A stretch of DNA of 64,000 nt from Sipunculus nudus (Eukaryota; Annelida; Sipuncula; Golfingiida; Sipunculidae). The notes beneath the pieces are model-generated. The model made no database searches, had not been told where the DNA came from, and saw only the letters and a program-made list of their open reading frames with translations. Made by a program: the position numbers and the translations under genes. Shown here one piece after another: positions 27,901 through 34,845 of the stretch (position 1 is its first letter; each line of letters opens with the position of its first letter). The stretch covers positions 11,278,729 through 11,342,728 of the forward strand of contig CM049314.1 in assembly GCA_026874595.1 (NCBI GenBank). The letters are read 5' to 3'.

Positions 27901-28842
27901 ACTAGATACTCAAGATACTCACACAAGTGTTGTTAAGCTGATGTGGTGTTGCGAACAAATGATATTTAACTGAATGAAACCTGTATTATTTCATCGTTTT
28001 CCTTGTTGACAGTCCATATTCAGTTTTTACTCGATCAGTAATCCACTCTTGGTTATTTGCAAAGCATGCACATTTAAGGTCAGCATTTTTTCCTAGGTAT
28101 ACAAAGAATCTTCTGCTACCGTTGCTGTTTAATACACATGTATCGTATTAATAAGACTTTCACTTTCAATAACAATTTATAAAAAAACTACTTTTATGAA
28201 TACTGATAACTTTTAACATTCAGCGAATTGTGACGTCAGCAAGATGCCTGACAAATGGCCATGTACCAAGTGGAAACGCGAGGCGAAAACAAAAGCCTTT
28301 ACGTGTAGAAGCCATTGGTTCTACAGCAACTGCTTATACAATTGTGATAGTGAGTGCAAAGGTAAGGTGTAGATAAATACCATATGTTGATTGGATAATT
28401 AAATGAATGGCCAGAAGCCAACGTTAGGTCAAAGCATACTTTATAAGAGACCGAAAATGTTATATATGCTACATCAAAAGTAATATAATATTAAGGATAA
28501 TGTAAATGTTATATCTCGTATACGTTTTACCAATCTTTATTGAATATTACACTGTTTGCATAATTTTTACAGTAACTTTGTTTAAAGAGTCACAGTAACA
28601 GGCAATAGAATCTTAAATATCACGATAATCACAATTGTAAAACATACATAAAAACAATGGACACTGACGATCAGTACTTCACTAGAGACGATCAGGAATT
28701 CTCGGCTATGAATATTTTAATACTGGTATTAAATTTATGAATTTCTTCAGCTAAGTACCTTGAGAAATGCCCTGGACTTGACGAAATTCCTGAGTGTGAA
28801 GACAGGAAGAAGTTCAGTCCAACAGCTTGCATTTGTGAATAA
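7523..28842 (+). CDS. Secreted CAP domain protein with tandem EGF-like and six-Cys WPC modules
   Basis: Spliced model, exons: 7523-7693, 8029-8162, 8868-8973, 9347-9435, 9790-9926, 10652-10690, 11056-11151, 11864-11959, 13518-13619, 14269-14364, 14887-15012, 15808-15930, 16553-16681, 17202-17327, 18243-18356, 18961-19089, 20062-20184, 20693-20821, (24433-24546), 25554-25667, 26570-26701, 27285-27407, 28224-28361, 28751-28842. The frame stays open throughout: 925 residues with the bracketed exon, 887 without. Order: signal peptide (MLVFAILSALTLVSA), CAP (about residues 20-210), linker, EGF, ShKT-like, two EGF, then alternating WPC and EGF modules. All junctions after the CAP are phase 1 and modules equal exons. 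Expected to be exported and heavily disulfide-bonded. CAP proteins with Cys-rich tails include CRISPs and many mollusc secreted proteins, but function cannot be assigned from sequence. The start was chosen because the signal peptide begins there. An upstream in-frame ATG at 7492 would add ten residues, and a TTTTTCAG acceptor ends 2 nt before the chosen ATG. Transcript evidence is absent, so exon use is inferred from splice sites and homology between exons. Confidence 0.82.
10652..10690 (+). CDS. Exon 6: 13-residue Cys-containing linker
   Basis: A 39-bp micro-exon between TTTCCAG and GTAAGT, phase 1-1, encoding VDSCPPGSSSTDC. It joins the CAP domain to the first EGF module and resembles the Cys-rich hinge of CRISP-type proteins. 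Confidence 0.8.
11056..11151 (+). CDS. Exon 7: EGF-like module
   Basis: TTTGTATAG acceptor, GTAAGT donor, phase 1-1, 96 bp. Six cysteines in the C-x5-C-x9-C-x-C-x-C-x8-C arrangement, with the TGHLCD ending that all the EGF exons of this gene share (GxxCD). Confidence 0.88.
11156..11404. mobile_element. Degenerate GGGCGGATCC-type MITE
   Basis: Begins just after the exon 7 donor with GGGGTCCGGATTTAGGGGCGG and ends with AAAATCCCGTATCCGCC. Related to the MITE at 2631-2837. No coding capacity. Confidence 0.45.
11864..11959 (+). CDS. Exon 8: ShKT-like six-Cys module
   Basis: TTGTTTCAG acceptor, GTAAGT donor, 96 bp, phase 1-1. Cys spacing C-x6-C-x4-C-x9-C-x3-C-x2-C, very close to the ShKT (SXC) pattern, ending in ECAAYCNKC. 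ShKT domains occur in many secreted invertebrate proteins, and the CRISP C-terminal domain has a related fold. It is the only classical ShKT-like exon in the gene. Whether it acts on channels, or on anything, cannot be said. Confidence 0.75.
11965..13204. other. Intron 8, 5' part, nothing recognised
   Basis: AT-rich with short pyrimidine tracts (12176-12195, 12355-12405). A minus-strand 105-codon frame (12714-13031) has no recognisable domain. Confidence 0.4.
13205..13360 (-). mobile_element. tRNA-derived SINE
   Basis: On the minus strand: GGTGTAATGGTTAAGGTGCC (A box, from 13345 down to 13324) and GATCGAATCAAGG (B box, around 13292-13304). It lies in intron 8. Confidence 0.6.
13518..13619 (+). 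CDS. Exon 9: EGF-like module
   Basis: TTTCCAG acceptor, GTGAGT donor, 102 bp, phase 1-1. Cys pattern C-x5-C-x12-C-x-C-x-C-x8-C, with GGWAGKHCD at the end. Confidence 0.87.
14040..14175 (-). repeat. Retroelement tail with CTGAGGA / stem / GAAA core
   Basis: On the minus strand: CCTGAGGAAGGGGACC, then CACCCGAAAGCTTGTG, then TAGTCTTTTGAAAAGGTGTC. The same layout with different paired bases occurs on the plus strand at 61380-61470. Confidence 0.55.
14269..14364 (+). CDS. Exon 10: EGF-like module
   Basis: TTCATTAG acceptor, GTACGT donor, 96 bp, phase 1-1. Six cysteines ending CSCDCQDPYRGKTC. The usual GW is PY and the terminal CD is CQ. Confidence 0.85.
14887..15012 (+). CDS. Exon 11: WPC module (first)
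   Basis: Encodes C-x9-C-x10-C-x8-C-x3-C-x3-C with SWPC before the second interval and SNSWYRNQC in the middle, 126 bp, donor GTAGGG. The acceptor is less certain: GCGAAG (14881-14886) gives the same 5' length and phase as the other WPC exons, while CTGCAG ten bases further on would remove Cys 1. Confidence 0.8.
15400..15625 (+). mobile_element. Degenerate tRNA-derived SINE
   Basis: GTGGACTAAGG..AGAGCC (A-box-like, about 15422-15440) and GAGCTCGAATGTTAG (B-box-like, about 15466-15480), followed by a non-tRNA body. Confidence 0.45.
15808..15930 (+). CDS. Exon 12: EGF-like module, YLKKC type
   Basis: TTATTCAG acceptor, GTGAGT donor, 123 bp. Pattern C-x8-C-x9-C-x-C-x-C-x8-C preceded by AYYLKK. 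This leader (x-Y-L-x-x-C) marks the EGF subtype that follows WPC exons. Closest relative in the second locus is 46910-47032. Confidence 0.88.
16553..16681 (+). CDS. Exon 13: WPC module (repeat block A, position 1)
   Basis: TTCTTCAG acceptor, GTAGGT donor, 129 bp. KCEDSTLPTAWPC, then x10, C, SNGWFSGQ, C, MYN, C, NSV, C. Nearly identical to exon 18 (20693-20821), which marks the start of the duplicated five-exon block. Confidence 0.9.
17202..17327 (+). CDS. Exon 14: EGF-like module (block A, position 2)
   Basis: TTTGTAG acceptor, GTACGT donor, 126 bp. ATYLNKCSGETTDIPKC leader, then KCSCPEGWTGDLCD. Its counterpart in block B is 24433-24546, whose donor is mutated. Confidence 0.88.
17328..18242. 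other. Intron 14
   Basis: A minus-strand frame of 106 codons (17454-17774) starting MAAAMSGFEKLGEF is open, but I see no domain or splice context, and I treat it as chance or an unidentified repeat. The rest is AT-rich. Confidence 0.35.
18243..18356 (+). CDS. Exon 15: EGF-like module (block A, position 3)
   Basis: TGTTTCAG acceptor, GTATGT donor, 114 bp. TCSGVVGDYPDCSHG start and CRCVCQEGWTGDLCD end. Counterpart in block B is 25554-25667 with the same GVVGDYP signature. Confidence 0.9.
18961..19089 (+). CDS. Exon 16: WPC module (block A, position 4)
   Basis: TGTTTTAG acceptor, GTAAAT donor, 129 bp. ICSSGKLPTVWPC and CSNGWYRGKCWYNC with the x10-x10-x8-x3-x3 spacing. Counterpart in block B is 26570-26701. 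Confidence 0.9.
20062..20184 (+). CDS. Exon 17: EGF-like module (block A, position 5)
   Basis: CTTTACAG acceptor, 123 bp, AEYLQACSGMSDIPAC leader. The donor GTTGGT is weak (T at +3, G at +4), unlike the GTGAGC or GTGAGT used by its relatives at 27407 and 48053, so skipping is possible. Confidence 0.84.
20693..20821 (+). CDS. Exon 18: WPC module (repeat block B, position 1)
   Basis: TTTTTCCAG acceptor, GTAAGT donor, 129 bp. KCEESTLPTSWPC differs from exon 13 at only a few residues (YSCSNGWFRDQC against YKCSNGWFSGQC). The following intron is 3.6 kb, against 0.5 kb in block A, because of repeat insertions. Confidence 0.9.
21140..21250. repeat. Inverted repeat, left arm
   Basis: Contains CTTGGTCAAAATCCAAGATG and ATAAAATATCAA, then TTTATGTCCTA. 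The same series occurs in reverse complement at 23440-23555. Probably the ends of a 2.4-kb insertion, or two opposed copies of a repeat. Confidence 0.55.
22620..22745 (+). mobile_element. tRNA-derived SINE head
   Basis: A good A box (TCGCCTAGTGGTTACAG, about 22630-22646) and a degenerate B box (CGTTGGAACCCC, about 22674-22685). Located within intron 18. Confidence 0.55.
23440..23555. repeat. Inverted repeat, right arm
   Basis: Reverse-complement partner of 21140-21250: CATCTTGGATTTCGACCAAG, TTGATATTTTATAATCCGG and TAGGACATA occur in mirrored order. Confidence 0.55.
23667..23912. repeat. Tandem repeat, three copies of about 83 bp
   Basis: Copies begin at 23667, 23751 and 23833 with GCAAAGAAATTCCGTTAAAC or close variants and share TTTTGTTAATCAACTCTATT. 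Confidence 0.8.
24433..24546 (+). pseudogene. Exon 19: EGF-like module with dead splice donor (block B, position 2)
   Basis: ATATTGCAG acceptor and an intact EGF frame (TLQNGC, CVRGEF, CKCSCPEGWTGDLCD), clearly paralogous to exon 14. At the expected donor the sequence is ACAC followed by TTAAGA, where its paralogue has GTACGT: the obligatory G is T. Read-through would add about 23 residues and stop at 24615-24617. Because neighbouring introns are phase 1, skipping this exon keeps the frame, so the mutation need not be harmful. Confidence 0.75.
25554..25667 (+). CDS. Exon 20: EGF-like module (block B, position 3)
   Basis: ATTTCAG acceptor, GTGAGT donor, 114 bp. TCPGVVGDYPECSHG and CKCVCDRGWSGDRCD. 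Paralogue of exon 15. Confidence 0.9.
26570..26701 (+). CDS. Exon 21: WPC module (block B, position 4)
   Basis: CTATTTCAG acceptor, GTAAGT donor, 132 bp. SPTSWPC, x11, C, NNKWFSRQ, C, LYH, C, NDD, C. Paralogue of exon 16. Confidence 0.9.
27285..27407 (+). CDS. Exon 22: EGF-like module (block B, position 5)
   Basis: TCCTTTAG acceptor, GTGAGC donor, 123 bp. AVYLKACDGMDDVPAC leader and CSCWKGWKGTHCD end. Paralogue of exon 17. Confidence 0.9.
27525..27610 (+). mobile_element. Probable tRNA-derived SINE head
   Basis: GTGGCGTGTGGGCTAAGG resembles an A box and GGGATCGTATCCGG a B box. It lies in intron 22. Confidence 0.4.
28224..28361 (+). CDS. Exon 23: WPC module, x13 subtype
   Basis: ACATTCAG acceptor, GTAAGG donor, 138 bp. 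KMPDKWPC, x13, C, RSHWFYSN, C, LYN, C, DSE, C. The longer second interval (13) is shared with 56583-56727 and 58894-59031 in the second locus. Confidence 0.9.
28751..28842 (+). CDS. Exon 24: terminal half-EGF exon with stop
   Basis: TTCTTCAG acceptor. AKYLEKCPGLDEIPEC leader, then FSPTACICE and TAA. The stop falls inside the CxCxC core, so the last EGF module keeps four of six cysteines. The same architecture at 59461-59552 (PGMNRI, FSKTSCKCQ, stop) shows this is an inherited terminus and not a recent nonsense mutation. First AATAAA downstream is at 29461. Confidence 0.85.
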
Positions 28843-29698
28843 TGCCCAAAGAACGGCATCCTTAATTATGGTATATATGATGTTTACATTCTGTGTGAAA
28901 ACATATTAACGCATGTACTAAGTTGCGATCCTACAAACGAGCAGATGATAATATATATAAATATATATATTATATATATATAATATTTTTTATAAAGAAA
29001 TCAAACAAATTAATTTTTGCATATTAATTTACGTCAATAGAAAAAGACGCCTATTATTACCGTTCTCACATTAAAGAGACCAAATATGTTCACTTGAGAA
29101 CAGTGTTAAGAAATCTAGTTGTTGGGCAGTGTTAAGGAAAGGTATTAAAGCAGATGAATGTAATATTAACTTTAGAAAATATGATTATTTTTATCATAAT
29201 AATGTTTCAGTTACAGAAATATTACATATAAAAACCAAATGAGAATATTTTAAATATATATATATATATTTTATGTTTTCAGAAAATGCAGCCTTTGTTT
29301 GCTCCAGAGAGGTTCCACTTATGATATACTCGCTGGCCCTGCAGATGAAATGGACAAACGACATTCATTCATTCATTCATTCATTCATCACCGTCAAACA
29401 ACCCACGTTTCTGCACAAATTTGTTATTGTTGCATTCTCGGAGACAAGAAACAGTTATTTAATAAAATTTGCAAAATGTAAAAAAAAAATTTTATTCTTT
29501 CATTCAAGGGTAATTCATTGGGTTGAAAGTAATAATAGTTTTGACACCACCGTTATTTAAACTGAATGACTGGAAAACTTTTATATTATAGAATATAAAA
29601 TAAATCTTAGATAATAAGCACTAATATTAAAAATATTAGTGATTCTAACCTAAGAATCTACTTGATCAGAAAACTATAAATTTGCAGTTATCCTTATT
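28843..29698. other. 3' flank of the CAP gene
   Basis: AT palindromic stretch at 28948-28987, an ATTC tetranucleotide run at about 29362-29388, and AATAAA at 29461-29466, the first candidate polyadenylation signal after the stop. No exon is recognised. Confidence 0.5.
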
Positions 29699-29860
29699 GT
29701 TGTTCCCCATGCGATATGTTTCATAATAATCAGAACAATTGTCCATAAATGATAAAAGGAATAAAATAATAGTTTCCAACAGAATTTCATAAATTGATGT
29801 CTGTGTTCAGTCAAGGAACACCAGGTACGAGATGATCAACAAATTAAATGGATTTTTAAT
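29699..29860. repeat. Direct repeat, copy 1 of 2
   Basis: Begins TTGTTCCCCATGCGATATGT and includes TGATGTCTGTGTTCAGTC. Second copy at 30093-30250. Confidence 0.8.
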
Positions 29861-30092
29861 GTCTTTTAGTTTGAGTGAAATATGAAATCCCTGATTTACG
29901 AGATGTTTCCAATTCTTATTATTTTTGTTTTATTTCACATCAATATATTAGCTTGAATGCCGAAGAAATCTTCCTATATATACTAATACAGTGAAACTAA
30001 AATGTCATATTTTCATATGAACTATTACCATATTACCTGCCAGGATGACCGATAGTTACGAAAAATTATTATAGCTGTGCATTTAGCATTAT

Positions 30093-30250
30093 GGTTGTTC
30101 CCCATGCGATATGTTTCATAATAACCAGAGCATTTGACCCTAAATGATAATAGGAATAAAATAATACTTTCCAACAGACTTTAATAAATTGATGTCTATG
30201 TTCAGTCAAGGAGCACCAAATACCTGATGGTCACCTAATTAAATGGATGC
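30093..30250. repeat. Direct repeat, copy 2 of 2
   Basis: Same start and TGATGTCTATGTTCAGTC, about 390 bp downstream of copy 1. Confidence 0.8.
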
Positions 30251-30420
30251 ATAACGTGAGCTGAAGGTCCCTGATTCGAACCCCGCCGGTGCCAGAAAGG
30301 CATTATGGCGTGTTCTCGTTGAACAGCACAGGTTCGCTCTAATGTCTCAACGATAGGGTTATGACATCTGGATTATTCCTGACCACATAAAGCCCGAAAT
30401 CCTGAAGGCTTAATAATAAT
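30245..30420 (+). mobile_element. Truncated tRNA-derived SINE
   Basis: B-box-like CCTGATTCGAACCCCG at about 30270-30285 follows directly on the direct repeat. No good A box. Confidence 0.4.
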
Positions 30421-31924
30421 TAACATAACATTTCTAATCATATAGATACCTTCTTCCTCACTTAATAGAGAGAGCCACCAATAGGCCATTGACCTACCCT
30501 TTAAATACATATCACTGGACCCAATCTATTGGATTTTCTTCTGTGAAAATTGTCCTTTAAACATGTAAATTCTTGGCATAATGTGGAAATATTACACCAC
30601 ACTAATGATATATTCTATATGGTCTCAGATTAGCGAGGCATGGCCATGTGTACGAAAATTTATTTGACTGACAATGTATGACCGGATAGCAATGTATGAC
30701 TGAGGAACTAGTATATCTCACGTCGCTACACCTTCCTTTCTCTTGCTGTGTATTTAGGCAAATCACCTCGAGACTGCTTTCTGTATCTCTGAAATGACTT
30801 TTGGTCAATTTTTTTTCAAGCAAAACATATCAAGCTAATTTTCCTCGCACCATCCTGAACACAACTTCATTCCCATAATCCTATGCAACACCCAAACAAC
30901 CATATCCAACATAGTGGACGTCCTCTACATGTGACAGGTACAGACCTCGGTCTTATTCATAATACATGTGGTGGACGACGAACTAATTCACACACGATTA
31001 ACATTAACATGTGACTTAAATAAGGACAATTTTGTATTGTCATCTTTATTTAATGTTAATATTATCAGTTTTTACGATACTTTCCAATCATTTAAGCTTT
31101 TGTTTAAAATAGTCAAAAACGCAATAACATGAATCTTTAAATGTACATTTAAACAGACAGAGAGCCAGAGGGACATGACCAAAGCATGACCCCCTTCTCC
31201 AAAAGCGGGTAAAAATTATGAGTATCGGAAATTTGACGTCTGTTTACTAACAATAATCCGTTGAACATTTTATAAAAAAAGCTCCCTACAAACCGGCTGA
31301 TTTTTTTCTTTATAGTTCCGTATTTAAATCCTTTGGGGTGACCGCCGAAATGATTCAAACACATTCCAGAAGGGACACCTGGTGGCAAGCAGACGAACCA
31401 GAGTTTGCGAAGGGCGCTTTCAACAAGAAGTGACCTTTTAATTTCCACACATATTGCAACAAACCGCCTTAGTTTATTTATTTTTGTTAAAAAATTGCAG
31501 ATGTACCGTGTTTACTTGTAGCTTGAAGATATACAAGCTCAGTTATCCGTCACGGATGCATTATTAGAACTTGTCAAAACAAGAATTACTTACATCAATA
31601 TGTATGTAACGCGGGATAAATATCACTGAAATTGTACAGATTAAAAATATTGGTATCGCTGGGTTTTATTTTTCTGGACATGGCGTTGAGGATCGCTTGT
31701 TTATATAGATAATTCAAAATGGAAGCAATGGCCTTTTAGTCCCTGCCAAAAAAGGGCCATAGCGGTTTAGTACTAAACGTTTTAAATTGTGACAACCTTT
31801 CGGGTGACAGTATGGGATAATACTTATAAACGGGTAATAATAGCAAGAATTTTCTTTTCTTTTACCTTATCTACCATACCTTTCTAATAGCAAGCTCCCC
31901 ACCATCTATTAAACTCTCACATTT
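30421..31924. other. Intergenic, nothing recognised
   Basis: No exon of either gene and no clear repeat. The minus-strand 99-codon frame at 31149-31448 has no recognisable domain. Confidence 0.4.
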
Positions 31925-32240
31925 CCTGGCAATACACGGACATACACGGAACAACACGGTAGAAGCACGGACCATCCCGGACTGTCAAGGATTACACGGA
32001 CAATCAGGGCAGAGGTACGGCTGTCCCCGGAGCCTACACGGCGGCTTTACGGACAACCACGGATGTCGCCATCTCCACGGACCGTCACGGACGAACACAC
32101 GGCAGTTTTGAACTTCCCAAAACTGCTGGTTGGCCTCCCGGAGCCCCAAGGACCTTCCCGGACGTTCCTGGGCCGACGGGGATCGCCGCGGACCATCCGG
32201 CACCCTTTTTGGGATCGGGGCTTGAGATATCGCGCAAAAG
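31925..32240. repeat. GC-rich CACGGA-repeat patch
   Basis: Irregular repetition of CACGGAC/ACACGG words for about 180 bp, then a GC-rich tail. It is followed by two copies of a GAGATATCGCGC word (32223-32236, 32369-32382) and a GACGGACGTACGGATAGACGG tract near 32398, typical of dispersed marine invertebrate repeats. Frames here on both strands look fortuitous. Confidence 0.5.
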
Positions 32241-32807
32241 AAAATCATCAATTTTGCTCTGGCGGCCATTTTTGAATTCCGAAAGGGCTGTAATTTAATA
32301 CGTCTGGAACCCTCATAGGTACCAATCGTCCTTGAGAAATTAAGAAAGAGCAAGCTGGTTCTTGTTGAGATATCGCGCGAAAAAGAAAGCGTCATAGACG
32401 GACGTACGGATAGACGGACTGACACGGTAAACCCTTTTCAAGTGGGGCCCCAATAACATGGAGATGTACTGCTGATTGTACCAATGGTGGTGCCGTCTGT
32501 CGGGTTATGCAGTGACTATATATCAGTAAACTCAATCCATAAAGCTTTCATTGGAATCATACCCAAACTGTATCAACCAAAACGAATTCAATTCTATATA
32601 TCATTTGCCCAGCAGATATGAAAAAACAAGCCGGCCACTCCATGCCCCCTTCTCATTTACATGGATTACTCTTTTCATCAGGTATTTGGATCACCCTCTA
32701 TTATCCCACAAGCAGAACCAATAAACTGCACTTATTGACTAATAAATTAGCCATCACTGGTCGCTGTTTTTTTTCAATAAAAATATATATTCAAGGAATA
32801 TTACAGA

Positions 32808-33565
32808 TTACTTGAGGACAAGTTGGTTATAAAGAACCATATGATATACTGGCAACGTTCGTGAGAATTACATATATGTGTGTTTGGAATTCTAGTGATT
32901 GAAATATTAGCGGCGATTGTGAGACATGGATGGGAAGGGACAGGGTCTTTACAGGAATTTTATGAAAAACAATAGTAATGTTGTGTATCGATTATATGTC
33001 GCTGCGATTTCATTTAATTTTTTTGTAAAGCAGACAAGCATTTTTACAATACAGAATTACTACACAAGAGGACCTGGACTCACAAGAGATAAACAAGTAC
33101 TTGAGAACACAAATAATTCCTCGAAAATATATTATTGACCTTCATTGCGAATATCAAACAGAAATAATCGGAACACTCTGCACATCCTTGATGTTCTATT
33201 CTTATAGGCATTTTGGTGGATGCAGATGAGAGAGACAGTGCGAAATTTAAGGAATATTACCGATTACTTTAGGACAAGTTGGTTATAAAGAACCATATAA
33301 TATACTGACAACGTTCGTTGGAATTACATATATGTGGGTCTGGAATTCGAGGGATTGAAATATAAGTAGCAATTATGAGACACGGATGGGATGGGAAGGG
33401 ACAGGATCTTTACAGGATTTTTATTAAAAACAATAATAATGTTGAGTATCGAAAATATATTATTAACGTTCACCGCGAATATCGAACAGAAAAAAAGGGA
33501 ACATTCTGCGCATCGTGGATGTTCTATTCTTATAGGGATTTTGTTGTGTGCAGATAAGAGAGACA
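32808..33565. repeat. Two tandem copies of a ~440-bp unit, left arm of foldback structure
   Basis: Copy 1 starts near 32812 and copy 2 near 33255. Both read GAGGACAAGTTGGTTATAAA or TAGGACAAGTTGGTTATAAA, then ACATATATGTG, then GACAGG.TCTTTACAGGA.TTT, and end near GAGAGACAGTGCGAAAT. Part of this unit recurs inverted at 41525-41740. Confidence 0.75.
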
Positions 33566-34340
33566 GTGCGAAATATTCAATTTCATTGTCATTATATACC
33601 AAGAAAACTGAAATTCTTGCAGGCAAAACACAACATTTGCCTCAGTTAACAAAACTCTACGCTCAACGATAACAAGAGAATTTATTCAATTTTGAGAAAA
33701 CGACTCGGAACTGTGTGAGGTGTTCACGAACTCTGTATAGTGAATGTCAGTTATATCATTTACGTGCATATATTAGCTAATGCTTTTTGTAATTGCTCTT
33801 TTTTTACAGACTGATCTTTACAACTAAATAGAAATGTGTCTCCTTAAAAAAACATGTTTTTATTTCGCCTCGAAGGTTTCATCACATTTAAAGGATACAA
33901 GTATAAATATGATGTTCAGCTATGATTCTTGCAGTTACCCACCTTCTTTGAGAAATGCTTATATATTTTTTGCATACCTATCAATTCTCTATCAAATATG
34001 TATGGACATATGACGTAATTAATTTATCCTAAACGTAAAAAAGGATATCCTAGACTGTTTTCTTAAATACAACTGCATTGAAGGTTGTATAAAGAACCCT
34101 ACACATGGGTTTCATCAAGAACCTTTTAAGGTTCCCCAGTCAGTCCATCGTGAAGACCCTTGAAGGGTTCTACTCAGAACCTCTGAAGAGGTTCTTAATG
34201 GAACCTTATTGGTTTCATAAAAGAATCTTCGGGAGGTTCCAAAAAGGACCCCGCTTGACGGTTCTAGCTTGAACCTTAAAAGGTTCCCCACACAGTTCAC
34301 TCTGAAGAACCCTTTTGGGTTCTAGTTGGAACCCATGTTT
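33050..34340. mobile_element. Foldback-like element, left arm
   Basis: The stretch is found in reverse complement on the far side: 33050-33245 against 41555-41740, 33560-33745 against 39455-39580 plus 41520-41555, 33800-34035 against 39150-39390, 34080-34335 against 38873-39125. Arm plus internal tandem copies resembles a foldback transposon arm. No transposase was seen. Confidence 0.6.
34080..34340. repeat. GGTTC/GAACC palindrome cluster (left)
   Basis: More than ten GGTTC or GAACC words occur in alternating orientation, for example GAACCTTTTAAGGTTCC, so the stretch can pair with itself as well as with its inverted partner at 38873-39125. Confidence 0.7.
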
Positions 34341-34609
34341 ATAAGGGTGTGCTCATATGGTTGAAATTTAAAATTAAAATTCCCCTACAGGAAGCTCAAA
34401 TTTGAATTCCCCTGTTGAAAATTTATCTGAGAGAGAATTTTAATTCCTCTAGGTGTGAAAGTCAATGTCCTGAAAGCAAAATGCTCTGGTTATTTAGAAA
34501 AAAATCTTTATCCCTGAAATGCAAAAAAAAAAACAAACAATCAAAAGCTATTACACATCACAATTCCTCATTATACCTGCATATTTGGACATTATTAATA
34601 ATATCAGAT

Positions 34610-34845
34610 ACTGGTCAGTCGAACTGGGGTAAAACTCTCGGGACTCTCAGCAGGCGATCCGGGTTCGTTCCTCGGCTATGGCCATGACAGTGGTTGTAGT
34701 TGCCCGTCAAAGGCCGTTAGTTTTCCTCGAATTCTTCGCTTTCCTCCACCAAAACAGACTATCGATTGCCATCAGCCGAGCCATGGAAAGTGCCGCGTCT
34801 ATAATAACGACTACTTGTTCAATCCATGTAAAATAAATATGTTTA
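34610..34845 (+). mobile_element. tRNA-derived SINE
   Basis: CAGTCGAACTGGGGTAAAAC as a degenerate A box and CCGGGTTCGTTCC (about 34659-34671) as B box, followed by a body with AAAACAGACTATCG. Confidence 0.45.

Noticed and set aside
31985-32425. 146-codon minus-strand frame through the GC-rich patch
   Set aside because: Composition-driven by the CACGGA repeats, with no domain.
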